A stretch of 23,202 bases of DNA from a virus. The number at the start of each line of letters is the position of its first letter. Position 1 is the stretch's first letter. The notes below the pieces were generated by a model. The model was not told the origin of the DNA and ran no database searches. It saw nothing but the letters and a program-made list of their open reading frames with translations. Position numbers and translations under genes: made by a program. This document shows positions 1 to 8,504 of the stretch, one piece after another. The stretch spans positions 1 through 23,202 of IMG/VR virus record IMGVR_UViG_3300022602_000445. One strand, 5' to 3'.

Positions 1-742
1 TAGCTTCAACAACTTTATCTTGCACGTCAATCTTTGGCTTTAATGTACCTTTAGTCTGAAAAGCATCGCCTTTAGCAGCTAGCCCACCACTTGCTTTATG
101 CATCATCTTACCACCACGTTTCATTTGCTCGCCACCATGATGTACAGCAGGCATTGTTCCACCTGCAGCCATGTGTTTATGGTGCTCATGCATTTTCTTG
201 TGATGTGCTGAACCACTTTCTTTATGCATTTTCATATGGTGTTTAGCCATGTGCTTGTGGTGCTCATGTGAACCTACAGGATGACCTGAAATATGGTGAG
301 CTTTACCTCCGTGCTTGTATCCAGGTCCTTCTATAGCACCTGTTGAAGCTTTGTGATGTGGTTTACCTTCTCCAAGTAATCCACCTATCTGAGGGGTATA
401 CATAGCTTTACCGCCTTTAGCCATGTGAGCTTTTCCACCATGTGTAGAGTCTTTCATCTTTTCATGACGCTTCAGCTCTTTTTCAATCTTATGCATTTCC
501 TTCGTCTCTTTTCGTTCTTCTGCTTTACCACCGTCTTTACGTCTAAGTAAAGCAGGCGGCATAGCCATCGCACGACGAGGAGCCATTGCTCTTTGTGGCA
601 TTGCCATCATAGGATTACCACCCATTGCCATGTGCTTTTTATGCGCATGACCACCTTTTTTCATACCTTCATGCTTAAGTTCATCAGCAGAAGGTTCTGT
701 TGTCATCTCTTTTGTCTCACGTCCAAATTTGCTAGTTGCCAT
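1..742 (-). CDS. His/Lys/Met/Gly-rich KGG-repeat protein (partial, C-terminus beyond window)
   Basis: An open frame of 247 codons runs off the left edge without a stop. It starts at ATG 742 after an AGGAG site 8 bases upstream, just below the beta-rich structural gene. The protein is of very low complexity. KGG/RGG/HGG motifs occur at residues 29-31, 70-72, 101-103, 109-111, 144-146, 202-204 and 209-211. A Met-rich stretch covers about 38-62, and a His cluster about 145-190 has many HHK/HEHH runs. No signal peptide or membrane segment is visible. The same KGG signature occurs in two other proteins of this cluster (5663-5983 and the C-terminus at 8497-11673), so this is probably a virion-associated or assembly protein. 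Function unknown; the His-rich part could bind metal (inference). Confidence 0.8.
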   Translation of the reverse strand, partial: MATSKFGRETKEMTTEPSADELKHEGMKKGGHAHKKHMAMGGNPMMAMPQRAMAPRRAMAMPPALLRRKDGGKAEERKETKEMHKIEKELKRHEKMKDSTHGGKAHMAKGGKAMYTPQIGGLLGEGKPHHKASTGAIEGPGYKHGGKAHHISGHPVGSHEHHKHMAKHHMKMHKESGSAHHKKMHEHHKHMAAGGTMPAVHHGGEQMKRGGKMMHKASGGLAAKGDAFQTKGTLKPKIDVQDKVVEA

Positions 743-757
743 GGTGTTTTTCTCCTA

Positions 758-1798
758 TTAGGCTTGGGCTATGCCAAGTAAACCAGTTGTGGTGGAATTC
801 GGACCTACTTGAATAGCCGTTAAACCTAGTGTTAAAACTAGTTTATTTGAACCATTCAATGTTCCAGCGGGTGTATATGTTCCACGGGTATCCGCCGTTA
901 CAGAACTAGATACTAGTTGTGGCGTCATCGTAGCGGCGCTTGCTGTATATGAACCTGAAGTATTTACAAACGTACCAGCTAAATAGTTGGCTTGTGAAGT
1001 AGATAATTTTCCAGTGGTTGCAGATACATATGTCCACCAATAGTTTGTACCAGTACTTACACCACCTGGAGGAGTTCCTGTAAATTGAACAATAGTGCCA
1101 CTAGCAGGAGAATAACCAACTGTAAGTACGCCAGGTGAAGCAATCGTCCAACCTGTTACTGCTTGTACAGAGTAGGTTGTTGTATTACTATAAAAAGCAT
1201 ATGCCAATGTTCCGTTGTCAACCGCTGTAGAACCTGTAAATCCTGGGTCTACAATGTATGCTTCATCACTAATACGGCATGGTAAGCCTAGTGTAGTTGT
1301 TGTATCAACAGATACCGCAACAGTAGTTGCAGCGCTAAATGCGATACTGTAAATTTGAAAGAATGCTTTTCTTCCTTTAGTTTGCGTAGAAGCAACTGTA
1401 CCTGTTTGAATGATTTCAGTCATTGCATTACCGTAATAATCATAGCCAGTTACTGTTACTTGTGAGTTTGTTGGGCTACCTGATGCAGTTGTAACCGCAA
1501 CTGCTCTAGGCACATCTAATTGCGTTACTGTTGTACCATCAGTACGAATCACTTGTGTTGTTCCACCTGTACCAGATGCTAATTGTGTACCACTATAAGT
1601 AGTTGCGCCTGTTGGCGTTTTAGCAGCTAAAACAGCAGCTGTTGTTGCAGCATACGGATTTGTATCATATAAATAAACACGTCCCATTGGACCAAAACCA
1701 AGAGACATTGGTGAAGGATTACCTAAGTTACTGGTAGCATTTGTACCAACATAACTAGGGGCTGAACCTAAAAATAAATCATCGCTAAATTGTGGCAT
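758..1798 (-). CDS. beta-rich Thr/Ser/Gly-rich phage structural protein
   Basis: A 346-residue protein rich in Thr, Ser, Gly and Ala with short alternating hydrophobic stretches, typical of a beta-sandwich virion protein. A core around residues 118-175 reads 'GYDYYGNAMTE...FFQIYSIAFS...TLGLP', resembling a pattern I recall from head-region structural proteins in environmental podovirus-like clusters. It lies directly after the major capsid gene, from which it is separated by a terminator hairpin. It has its own GGAG ribosome site 8 bases before the ATG. Its stop lies just before the ribosome site of the next gene. A decoration, head-fibre or head-completion role is possible; the sequence does not decide. 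Confidence 0.8.
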   Translation of the reverse strand: MPQFSDDLFLGSAPSYVGTNATSNLGNPSPMSLGFGPMGRVYLYDTNPYAATTAAVLAAKTPTGATTYSGTQLASGTGGTTQVIRTDGTTVTQLDVPRAVAVTTASGSPTNSQVTVTGYDYYGNAMTEIIQTGTVASTQTKGRKAFFQIYSIAFSAATTVAVSVDTTTTLGLPCRISDEAYIVDPGFTGSTAVDNGTLAYAFYSNTTTYSVQAVTGWTIASPGVLTVGYSPASGTIVQFTGTPPGGVSTGTNYWWTYVSATTGKLSTSQANYLAGTFVNTSGSYTASAATMTPQLVSSSVTADTRGTYTPAGTLNGSNKLVLTLGLTAIQVGPNSTTTGLLGIAQA

Positions 1799-1824
1799 TG
1801 TCGTTCTCCATGAAAAGTTGACAA

Positions 1825-1853
1825 ATTAAAAAGAAGGGGTTTTTACACCCCTT
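1825..1853 (-). terminator. rho-independent terminator after the major capsid gene
   Basis: Read leftwards, AAGGGGT (1847-1853) pairs with ACCCCTT (1834-1840) across a six-base loop, followed by CTTTTT. It sits immediately after the capsid stop codon and would separate or attenuate transcription into the beta-rich structural gene, giving the capsid gene a defined mRNA end. Confidence 0.8.
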
Positions 1854-1859
1854 TGATAC

Positions 1860-2774
1860 TTAAGCTCCTGGTGTACCGTACATAGCACGTGGATCGGTCC
1901 AACCTGGGATATAACGTTCTGTTGCTTTGTAACGCATAGAGTCGGTTTCGAAGTCACCTTCCATTGTCTTCTCTAATGCACGACGCATCAACAATTTCAT
2001 ACCTTCTGGAGCATCTGTTTGGATCCACCAGTTAGTTGAAGATGTTAAACGGCTAATAACCGATGCACCTTCAGGCAATAAACCAATTGATTTAATTGGG
2101 TTAATGTCATTGTTTGCTGTACCAGTTCTTAGAACAGATTTCAACAATACTTCAGCTTGGAAAACGTTACCTGGGGCAACGACAATCTTAAGCGGTTGTA
2201 AGCGAATTTTCTTACCGTTGTTATCAACTGCTTGACGGATTTGAATTAACATCTGTTCGAGAGATGTTTGAGATAAAGCCGCTGCTGTTGCTAACTGATT
2301 GCTAAATGTACCTGAAGCAATCGGGTGAGCTGTGTTAATCAAAGATACGCCGTCACCACCAACATATGAAGAGTTAAATGCACGGTTCAAAATGTTAGCA
2401 CATAACAATTCTTTAGTTTCCACTAAAGATTGTGCTAAGTGCTTAGCGTATACTTGACCTAAACGGATATGGTCACCGTCTTCAACTAAAACTCTAGTTA
2501 AAGCAAATGCCAAACCGAATACTTGGTAAACATAACGCTGTAAGAACAATACACCACCTTGTTGATAAGTTACAGGTGAGCCGTCAGGGAGCTGAGGAGC
2601 TGCACCGAAACCATATAACACTGGTTCTTCATGGTAGTTACGTGGAATACCTGCTTGTTCACGGAAAACTGTAGACCATTCGTCGGAACGCTGATCATAC
2701 ACACCGTCAAAGGATTCGTTCAATATAGGTTCTACAATTGAACGGAAGTCCGTACTTCTCATTGGGGCTGCCAT
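1860..2774 (-). CDS. major capsid protein (HK97-fold type)
   Basis: A 304-residue protein that forms the icosahedral shell. The middle segment, residues about 123-151, has the pattern 'ELLCANILNRAFNSS' followed by 'GDGVSLINTAHPI', which I associate with HK97-fold phage capsids (N-R-A-F and G-D-G-x-x-L...T-x-H-P). The C-terminal third ends in 'RYKATERYIPGWTDPRAMYGTPGA', also typical. The length is normal, and there is no obvious N-terminal delta domain or protease nearby, so a separate scaffold (4074-5042) probably shapes the procapsid. The start has an AGGAG site 9 bases upstream. It sits 16 bases after the decoration-like gene and is followed by a terminator, as expected for a highly expressed gene. 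Confidence 0.9.
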   Translation of the reverse strand: MAAPMRSTDFRSIVEPILNESFDGVYDQRSDEWSTVFREQAGIPRNYHEEPVLYGFGAAPQLPDGSPVTYQQGGVLFLQRYVYQVFGLAFALTRVLVEDGDHIRLGQVYAKHLAQSLVETKELLCANILNRAFNSSYVGGDGVSLINTAHPIASGTFSNQLATAAALSQTSLEQMLIQIRQAVDNNGKKIRLQPLKIVVAPGNVFQAEVLLKSVLRTGTANNDINPIKSIGLLPEGASVISRLTSSTNWWIQTDAPEGMKLLMRRALEKTMEGDFETDSMRYKATERYIPGWTDPRAMYGTPGA

Positions 2775-2790
2775 AATCTATTCTCCTATA

Positions 2791-3426
2791 TTAAACTTGG
2801 GCTACATATTGACCGTAGAAGTTTGTGTTAGTGAGTTGTACACGAACGATTGTGTATGCATCACCCCACGCATTATCTACGTTTTGACATAAATCTACCA
2901 CACGCATTTGAGCTTGTTGACCGTTAGTAACGGCTGTTGAAGCTCCTAATGTTGCTTGTGATAACCCTGTTGTTGAATTACCTGCAGTAATGTTAGTAAA
3001 CCAATATTCACCACCGATACTTGTTTGAGCCATAGAACCGTCAGCTTGGATTTCATAAACAATGTTGAGGTCGTTATAGAAATAAGCATTTGTGACTGAA
3101 CCTGCTTGAACAGTAGTACCTGATGGCCAGTAGTTGGAAACACGACGACGGCCTGTTGTGTCAGTAAACTCAACGCCTTGGAATGAACCTGTTACGGCAT
3201 ACTGTTGGCTTGATGAATTTCCTGTTGTGGTTTGAGCAGCAATAATTGTACCGTTAGCAGAGCCAGTAGAACCTACGTTAGCAGCACTAACGTAGGCAAT
3301 AGGTTGCTGTTTGTAAATATTGGCTGCATAACCCGAAGTGATACCGTTTTGTAAGCATTGTGCTCTTTCTAATCCTGTTGGAAAGAAGGCAGGACGCAAA
3401 CCAAACGGAGCGGATACTGAAGACAT
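2791..3426 (-). CDS. probable head decoration or minor capsid protein
   Basis: A 211-residue Ser/Thr/Gly-rich protein starting 'MSSVSAPFGLRPAFFPTGLERAQCLQNGITSGYA'. Its middle 'FQGVEFTDTTGRRRVSNYWPSG' matches the pattern of a widespread uncharacterised phage structural family encoded next to capsid genes. No membrane segment is seen. It is preceded by AAGGAG and a roughly 110-base gap that may hold a promoter, and followed at 16 bases by the capsid gene, so the two are probably co-expressed. The position suggests a cement or decoration protein (inference). Another open frame inside it on the same strand is a shadow. Confidence 0.8.
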   Translation of the reverse strand: MSSVSAPFGLRPAFFPTGLERAQCLQNGITSGYAANIYKQQPIAYVSAANVGSTGSANGTIIAAQTTTGNSSSQQYAVTGSFQGVEFTDTTGRRRVSNYWPSGTTVQAGSVTNAYFYNDLNIVYEIQADGSMAQTSIGGEYWFTNITAGNSTTGLSQATLGASTAVTNGQQAQMRVVDLCQNVDNAWGDAYTIVRVQLTNTNFYGQYVAQV

Positions 3427-3515
3427 ATTTTACTCCTTAAAAATGGTTAATTAAAATTTTGTTTTTTGACGCTTTATTCAAAGCTATAAAGCAAAATCGC
3501 AATTAACGCAATTTT

Positions 3516-3528
3516 TAAAGACATTATA
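3516..3528 (-). promoter_or_regulatory. possible -10 element before the decoration/capsid genes
   Basis: Read leftwards, a perfect TATAAT (3523-3528) lies in the gap upstream of the decoration and capsid genes. No convincing -35 is present and there is no TGn extension, so this is only a candidate internal late promoter. An imperfectly explained 7-bp inverted repeat (GCTTTAT/ATAAAGC, 3471-3492) lies in the resulting leader. Confidence 0.3.
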
Positions 3529-3537
3529 TACTTGTTT

Positions 3538-4071
3538 CTACCACACGGTAGGAACAGGTCGTGACAAATCAAACTGCATTCCGTCACCTTCAATTTCACC
3601 TAATTTTCTACCATTCGAATCACGAGCATTCAATAATGAATCTTGTTGAACTCTAATCTTCTCTTGCTCATCCATTGGTGCATAATGGTGTACTTCTGCC
3701 ATGTATGCCTCATAAATGTCAATAGGAAGTTTATAGAGAACCATCTCATTACATGCAACAAATCCCTCCATTTCTCCCGCTTTTACACGGAAATTTTCAA
3801 AGCCTGGGACTTCGTCGGCTTTCACTGGAGTATACCCGATTCTCATACGACGGTGAATAGGATCATATTGATGTGTAGTAGATAACCAACAAGTATGAAA
3901 ACCCGGAATATCCGGTGCTTTAGGTAAAGCTTCTTGAAGGAACTCATCACGGAACATTCTACGACGTTCCTGAGATAATGCAAAATTACTTTCTGGTGAG
4001 GCACGTGAATCGTCCATTGCTGAACGAGTTTCACGACTTCTTACTGAATTCTTTTTTAAACGATCATCCAT
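3538..4071 (-). CDS. conserved phage head-region protein, unknown function
   Basis: A 177-residue charged, soluble protein. Residues 36-115 carry the pattern 'RRRMFRDEFLQEALPKAPDIPGFHTCWLST' then 'YDPIHRRMRIGYTPVKADEVPGF' and 'CNEMVLYKLP', which I recognise as a conserved uncharacterised family in environmental phages beside scaffold and capsid genes. It starts two bases after the stop of the scaffold-like gene, with an AGGAG site inside the end of that gene, which implies translational coupling. The C-terminus 'SRPVPTVW' is distinctive. A minor head or head-completion role is plausible from position only. Confidence 0.75.
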   Translation of the reverse strand: MDDRLKKNSVRSRETRSAMDDSRASPESNFALSQERRRMFRDEFLQEALPKAPDIPGFHTCWLSTTHQYDPIHRRMRIGYTPVKADEVPGFENFRVKAGEMEGFVACNEMVLYKLPIDIYEAYMAEVHHYAPMDEQEKIRVQQDSLLNARDSNGRKLGEIEGDGMQFDLSRPVPTVW

Positions 4072-4073
4072 GA

Positions 4074-5042
4074 CTAGCTCCTATTCTTGTTTTGGCGGTC
4101 CCACTCAATATAACGTTGAGTAGCTTTTCTACGAAGTTCTGGGTTGTCCCACATTCCGGCTTCTTTAATAGCATTCACACGATCTGTACTGAGTACATAT
4201 TCGTTTCCTCTAGTGTTTGCCATCGATTCTTTACCTGAACTTGTCACAACTGACCTCGGTCTTGGATTACGTGATTTAGTCTCATTATACTCATGTTTTG
4301 CAGTATTCGGTAAATATTTTTTAAGCCTATCATCAAGTTCATCCCAATAGTCTTCAGATGCTGGATCAAATCCTTCTTCTGTTAACTTTTTGTCAATCAC
4401 TTGTGCAATAGAAGACTCTTCATTTTTGCCATGAGGATCATACCACTCATTTCGTTCCATCCACTCAGCAGCAAGTCTTTGTACCATAGGATCAGGCACA
4501 TTGATATTCTGTTTAGATTGTGACATTTGAGTAGTTGCTTGTTTCTTCATGCTTTGAAGAGATTCTTGCTTACGTTTTGCTTCAAACCATCTTTCTTGTG
4601 CTTCTGTAAGACTTTGACCATCTTGTCTTGAAATCGCATCTTGCATTTTCATCTTTGCATATTCGACTTCAACTGCAGCATCTTCAATTGCTTTATCAAC
4701 TCTTGCAAGCTCAGCGCCACTAGTCTTTTGCTCAACACGAGCAAGACGCTCGGCAAGCATTTCATTTTGCTTCTTTAATGCATTGATTAAATGGTTTGAC
4801 TCTCGTGCTTTTTCACGATGAATTTGCTTCTTTAATCGACGTTCTTCACGTCTAGCAGCTCTAATCTGCTCTCTTTCATCATCTACATCATCTGAATCAT
4901 GAGATGCGCTTTGTGTTTCATTCTCATTATCAGGTAATGTTTCTTGTTGCTGTGGTGATTCTATGTTTTCTGGTAATTGTACAGTTGCGGAGCCGTCATC
5001 TGACTCAGCAATTTGCATCTCCAGCTTTTCTGTTGGCGTCAT
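4074..5042 (-). CDS. probable capsid scaffolding protein
   Basis: A 322-residue highly charged protein with the features of phage scaffolds: an acidic, Gln/Glu/Asp/Ser-rich N-terminus (1-58), a long predicted coiled coil rich in Arg, Lys, Glu and Ala (about 59-175), then a charged tail with 'AAEWMERNEWYDPHGKNEE' and 'DPASEDYWDELDDRLKKYLP' and a basic C-terminus. It lies between the portal side and the capsid gene, the usual scaffold location. Ribosome site GAGAGGA. Scaffold function is inferred from composition and position; primary sequence is poorly conserved in this class. Confidence 0.7.
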   Translation of the reverse strand: MTPTEKLEMQIAESDDGSATVQLPENIESPQQQETLPDNENETQSASHDSDDVDDEREQIRAARREERRLKKQIHREKARESNHLINALKKQNEMLAERLARVEQKTSGAELARVDKAIEDAAVEVEYAKMKMQDAISRQDGQSLTEAQERWFEAKRKQESLQSMKKQATTQMSQSKQNINVPDPMVQRLAAEWMERNEWYDPHGKNEESSIAQVIDKKLTEEGFDPASEDYWDELDDRLKKYLPNTAKHEYNETKSRNPRPRSVVTSSGKESMANTRGNEYVLSTDRVNAIKEAGMWDNPELRRKATQRYIEWDRQNKNRS

Positions 5043-5062
5043 GCAATTTTCCTCTCAAAAAT

Positions 5063-5485
5063 TTAAATGAATGCTTTAATTTCGCGTGGATCACCGGTGA
5101 CTTTGCCAATTAACTCATGGTCATTAAAGAAAGTAAATAAAGCTCTTCCTTTAGCGCCATTTTCATCTTCAAAATCAATTTCCCATCGATCTCCACCCCA
5201 TTTTGGAACACGTACGAAGTCACCAACACTTGCCCATGCACCTTCCGGCCATGGATCCATTGATTCTCGTTTTCTAAATGCTAAAGGACCAATTGCAATC
5301 ACTTTACCAATCATTGTGTTCCACTTCTCTGCTTCTTTTGTTTCTTCAGGAATATAAATTCCTGCACTTGTGACTTTTTCTTTGACTGCTCTTAATTGAA
5401 TAAGAACTCTTGCACCGTACGGAGCCATTAAAGGGTCTACAAGTGGAAATGCTTCTACTAACGTTTGTTCGATATCATTCGACAT
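5063..5485 (-). CDS. GroES-like co-chaperonin
   Basis: A 140-residue protein matching Cpn10/GroES: 'APYGARVLIQL' (21-31) is the first strand (GroES 'PLHDRVIVK' position). Residues 33-55 form the mobile loop, with the hydrophobic tripeptide region 'GIYIP' (42-46) that would dock GroEL. 'GKVIAIGP' (60-67), 'VGDFVRVPKWGG' (87-98) and the end strand 'NDHELIGKV' (121-129) follow the family order. It is longer than bacterial GroES (about 97 residues), with an insertion around 68-86, as in phage co-chaperonins such as T4 gp31. It sits in the capsid-assembly cluster, so it probably partners host GroEL to fold the major capsid protein. It overlaps the preceding small gene by 11 bases and has an AAAGGA ribosome site. 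Confidence 0.85.
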   Translation of the reverse strand: MSNDIEQTLVEAFPLVDPLMAPYGARVLIQLRAVKEKVTSAGIYIPEETKEAEKWNTMIGKVIAIGPLAFRKRESMDPWPEGAWASVGDFVRVPKWGGDRWEIDFEDENGAKGRALFTFFNDHELIGKVTGDPREIKAFI

Positions 5486-5663
5486 CTCTATCCTTTTCTT
5501 CTAAAAGATTGTTTAAAATATCCAAGGCTTCTGCCAGCCCTTGGTGTATACCTACATATCTCTGGTAACTTTCAAAGTTCACGAACCTTCCATTTACCAT
5601 TGACTCTACTACTTCTTGCTGCTTTGCTTTTACTGCACTAATAAAACTGTTTGTAAGGTCCAT
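5475..5663 (-). CDS. small helical phage protein between portal and co-chaperonin genes
   Basis: A 62-residue protein, predicted helical. 'VNGRFVNFESYQRYVGIHQGLAEALDILNNLLEE' resembles small uncharacterised phage proteins with the pattern 'L..G....F.EYQ...G...GL..A' found beside portal genes. Its ATG overlaps the stop of the upstream gene by one base (TAATG), and its own end overlaps the GroES-like gene, so all three are translationally coupled. Function unknown. Confidence 0.75.
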   Translation of the reverse strand: MDLTNSFISAVKAKQQEVVESMVNGRFVNFESYQRYVGIHQGLAEALDILNNLLEEKDRDVE

Positions 5664-5983
5664 TAACGACCTCTAGCATTCGGTTTCTTTCCCACTGCTA
5701 TTGCTATCATTAAACCAGGTTTCTTAGTCATTCCACCTTTTTTCATGGTAGCAACTGAATGAGGAACTGGTTTTGTTAACTTCGGCTTAGTTCCTTTAGC
5801 AGGTAAGTTTCTTACTTTGCTTTCAGGGTATGCACCGATTAACTCATTGTCAGGCTGATGTGACTCAGGAATCACTTGTCCGCCTTTAGCATACTTCTTA
5901 ACCTTACCACCTTTTTTAAGATGATTTGCTTCTTCCATTCCGTACATAGCCATGCGCTTATGCTTGTTAATTGCTTCAGACAT
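5663..5983 (-). CDS. small basic KGG-motif protein
   Basis: A 106-residue basic protein. I place the start at ATG 5983, which has AAGGAG six bases upstream, rather than at the further ATG at 6016 that lies within the portal gene and lacks a site. Three glycine-lysine motifs are seen: 'LKKGGKVKKYAKGGQV' (about residues 22-37) and 'MKKGGMTKK' (about 80-88). The middle is Pro/Lys-rich. It overlaps the portal end by 8 bases. The same KGG signature appears at 1-742 and at the C-terminus of the 1058-residue protein, suggesting a common interaction in the virion or the assembly line. Function unknown. Confidence 0.75.
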   Translation of the reverse strand: MSEAINKHKRMAMYGMEEANHLKKGGKVKKYAKGGQVIPESHQPDNELIGAYPESKVRNLPAKGTKPKLTKPVPHSVATMKKGGMTKKPGLMIAIAVGKKPNARGR

Positions 5984-8504
5984 TTCTTTCTCCTTGAAGT
6001 TGGTTTTGAGCTTCAATTGCAGTCTTCAGTTGCTCATGCTGAAGCTCTGCTGCGTCACTTGTAAGCTCAGCAGACTTAATTCTTTCTTGCGTTAGATTAT
6101 TCTCTGTATTTTGTTGCATTTCTGCTTGAATCTGTGCTGCTTTTTCTTGTGCAATCATCTGCATGTCTTGTGCTTTTAGCTGTATGTCAGCCTTGTCTTT
6201 TGCGGCTTTACGCTGTGTTTCTGCCATTGCAGTTTGTGTAAGCGCTTGTACTTGAGCCATGACATTCGGATCAGTAGGTTGCTGTTGCTGACCTTGCATT
6301 TTCTGCATCATCTGTAGCATTTGTTGTATAGAAGGCATAATCTGTTGTGTCAGTTTTTGTCCTGCATCTTGTAACACATGCTGTGTAGCCACTGCAATCA
6401 CTTGCTGAGCTTCTTTAATGATAGGACGAACAGTATGTACATCATATGGTTCACCGAGTGCATTCGATGCATACTTATCAGTCTCACTAAGGTACCATAG
6501 TGTTAAGTGTTGCTTCAAATGCTCTAGCATTGCTGGCAGAAGTACAGGCGCCATGATCGGATTAGATCCGTATAACGGATCCATTGCATATGGTAAGTGT
6601 GTTAAGAAATGTGCCAAGTGATCTTGATGAGGGAAGGCACCGACAGGTTTTCCGAGTGTCATTGCCACATTTTCAAGCGCTGGGTTCATATCTTGTACTT
6701 TTGCAGGATCTGGAAGCACTTCGTTAATGTCTGGAAGCTTAATTTGCTTTAAAATTCTTCTTTCTACCGCAAGTCTATTGTACAGATCAGGATTTGCTTG
6801 TGCTCTTTGTGACAAAGTCTGAATCTGTGCATATCTTTGTGACTCTGCAAAGATGTGTGGGTCAGATACAGGTATTACATCACTATTTGACTCAAAATCA
6901 TCAGGCGTGACATGCAGATCTGCAATAATGTCATTCTTTCTTTGCTCGTCTAAGTACCATTTGTTCAGTCTTGTAATAATTCTAAAGACTCGACGCTGAG
7001 AATCATGTAATCTTGAGTGAATTGATGAGAAAACCGCTGCGCCTTGCTCGATTAATGCTTGAGTTGTACCGACAGGCGCATTCGATGTTACATCTGCTAT
7101 CTTTTCTTCAGATGTAGTCACTACGCCTTTCGCAGCATCTGTTAACCATGCAAGAAGTTGAAAAAGAATAGGACTTGGTGGATTAAATGGCACTGGCATT
7201 GCAATTTTTCTTACATCATCTACTCCAGGCGCACCTTCAATTTCTGTAACTTGTGTAACATCAATACTCGTAGACTGACCCGAGATCTTTCCGCCCTTAA
7301 GCTTAAGCATGGTCGGAGCGTTATTGATGTGCGCAGAATCCAGTAAAGCACGGAGTGCGCCAGTAAGAGCAGCAGAAAGACCACCAATGAGATGAGGAAG
7401 CCCAACAGCATATGCCCCTCTCCAAGGAATGAACTTAAATTCGATAATCCAGTCAAGTTTAGTAAGTGTTTCATCGCCATTCTCCCAGTTACGATATAGA
7501 CCAAGTACTGCATTCTCTGATTGATCTATCATTAAAATGTAAGGAGCACGCTCACCTTTTGTGACCTTATCTTCTTGTAGTTCTAACCATGTATAGATGT
7601 GATAGACACGGCGAACACCGTCAATGTTTGTGTTTTCTGAAGTTTTACCTTCAATCTTATTATTTGCTTTTTCTGACTTCGTCATGTCAGGCTCTTGTGA
7701 TACTCTATACACGCCTAAATCACGGTACAAGCCACTTGCTACTCGAATCTCATATTCTTCTTGTGTAATGTCTTGTACTTCAGTTACACGGTGCGCTGTA
7801 TAAAAGTTTCCTGCAGCAAAAGGCAAATAGATGTTGTCAATCGGAACAAACTCAATGCAAGGGCGCTTCTTATGCTCGTCATACCATACTTTAAGATACT
7901 GTGAGCCACCGAGCGGAAGCTGTGTAAGCATTTGTTCTTGCTCATCACGATACTCTTCAATCTGCTCAGTTAACTGCCAGTTCATGTAATCACGCTTACG
8001 ATCAGCACGATCCACTTTATCTTTGGTCATCTCACCTACGATTTTTGTTCTTACTGGACCATCGGGTGGAAAGAGTTCTTTAATCGCACGAGCCGCAAAG
8101 TCAATACACGCCTCTGCCATTACAGGGTGAACAACCTTAGATGCTCCCATGAACTGAGCACCACCGGGCGCATCATGTCCTAGACCAGTTCTACGAATTC
8201 CCTCTTCATATTGCTTATCACGCTCTTCACGTGCATTCTTATCTTTCTCGATCAGCTCAATATACTTAAGTGAGACTTTATCTAGCTCCCACTCATCGAC
8301 TGAGTCTGCTAAGTTCTCATAAAAGTCAGGCGTTTCTTCTGGTCCTTTAAGATCATCTAGTCTTACGATTGCAGAGCCGTCTTCTTGCTCTTCAATCTCA
8401 GAGTTCTCGAACATCTCGTTGATTGAGGGATCATGCTCTGGTTCTTCTTGAGACAGAGGCGCAATAAAGCGATTAAAGTCTTGTGGTATGGGCATCTCAG
8501 CCAT
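5976..8504 (-). CDS. portal protein (P22/podovirus-type)
   Basis: An 842-residue portal, which forms the dodecameric ring at the capsid vertex through which DNA enters and leaves. Residues 115-155 'GAQFMGASKVVHPVMAEACIDFAARAIKELFPPDGPV...' and the following 'QLPLGGSQYLKVWYDE...IEFVPIDNIYLPF' match the head-to-tail connector family of short-tailed phages. The length fits that class, which is larger than siphovirus portals. The last 120 residues (723-842) are a Gln/Met/Ala-rich helical coiled coil, as in the P22 barrel. The start has GAGAGG upstream and overlaps the preceding gene by 8 bases. It lies two genes after terL, in normal packaging order. Confidence 0.88.
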   Translation of the reverse strand: MAEMPIPQDFNRFIAPLSQEEPEHDPSINEMFENSEIEEQEDGSAIVRLDDLKGPEETPDFYENLADSVDEWELDKVSLKYIELIEKDKNAREERDKQYEEGIRRTGLGHDAPGGAQFMGASKVVHPVMAEACIDFAARAIKELFPPDGPVRTKIVGEMTKDKVDRADRKRDYMNWQLTEQIEEYRDEQEQMLTQLPLGGSQYLKVWYDEHKKRPCIEFVPIDNIYLPFAAGNFYTAHRVTEVQDITQEEYEIRVASGLYRDLGVYRVSQEPDMTKSEKANNKIEGKTSENTNIDGVRRVYHIYTWLELQEDKVTKGERAPYILMIDQSENAVLGLYRNWENGDETLTKLDWIIEFKFIPWRGAYAVGLPHLIGGLSAALTGALRALLDSAHINNAPTMLKLKGGKISGQSTSIDVTQVTEIEGAPGVDDVRKIAMPVPFNPPSPILFQLLAWLTDAAKGVVTTSEEKIADVTSNAPVGTTQALIEQGAAVFSSIHSRLHDSQRRVFRIITRLNKWYLDEQRKNDIIADLHVTPDDFESNSDVIPVSDPHIFAESQRYAQIQTLSQRAQANPDLYNRLAVERRILKQIKLPDINEVLPDPAKVQDMNPALENVAMTLGKPVGAFPHQDHLAHFLTHLPYAMDPLYGSNPIMAPVLLPAMLEHLKQHLTLWYLSETDKYASNALGEPYDVHTVRPIIKEAQQVIAVATQHVLQDAGQKLTQQIMPSIQQMLQMMQKMQGQQQQPTDPNVMAQVQALTQTAMAETQRKAAKDKADIQLKAQDMQMIAQEKAAQIQAEMQQNTENNLTQERIKSAELTSDAAELQHEQLKTAIEAQNQLQGERNV

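Noticed and set aside
593-781. A 62-codon plus-strand frame near the left end.
   Set aside because: It mirrors the His-rich minus-strand gene and crosses its start and ribosome site; composition is a shadow of that gene.
2946-3173. A 75-codon open frame on the minus strand inside the decoration-like gene.
   Set aside because: It is in another frame of a well-supported gene on the same strand, with no ribosome site and low-complexity Leu/Val content; a shadow.
3471-3492. GCTTTAT/ATAAAGC inverted repeat as a terminator.
   Set aside because: The stem is 7 bp and AT-rich with no T-run on the expected side; too weak to annotate separately.
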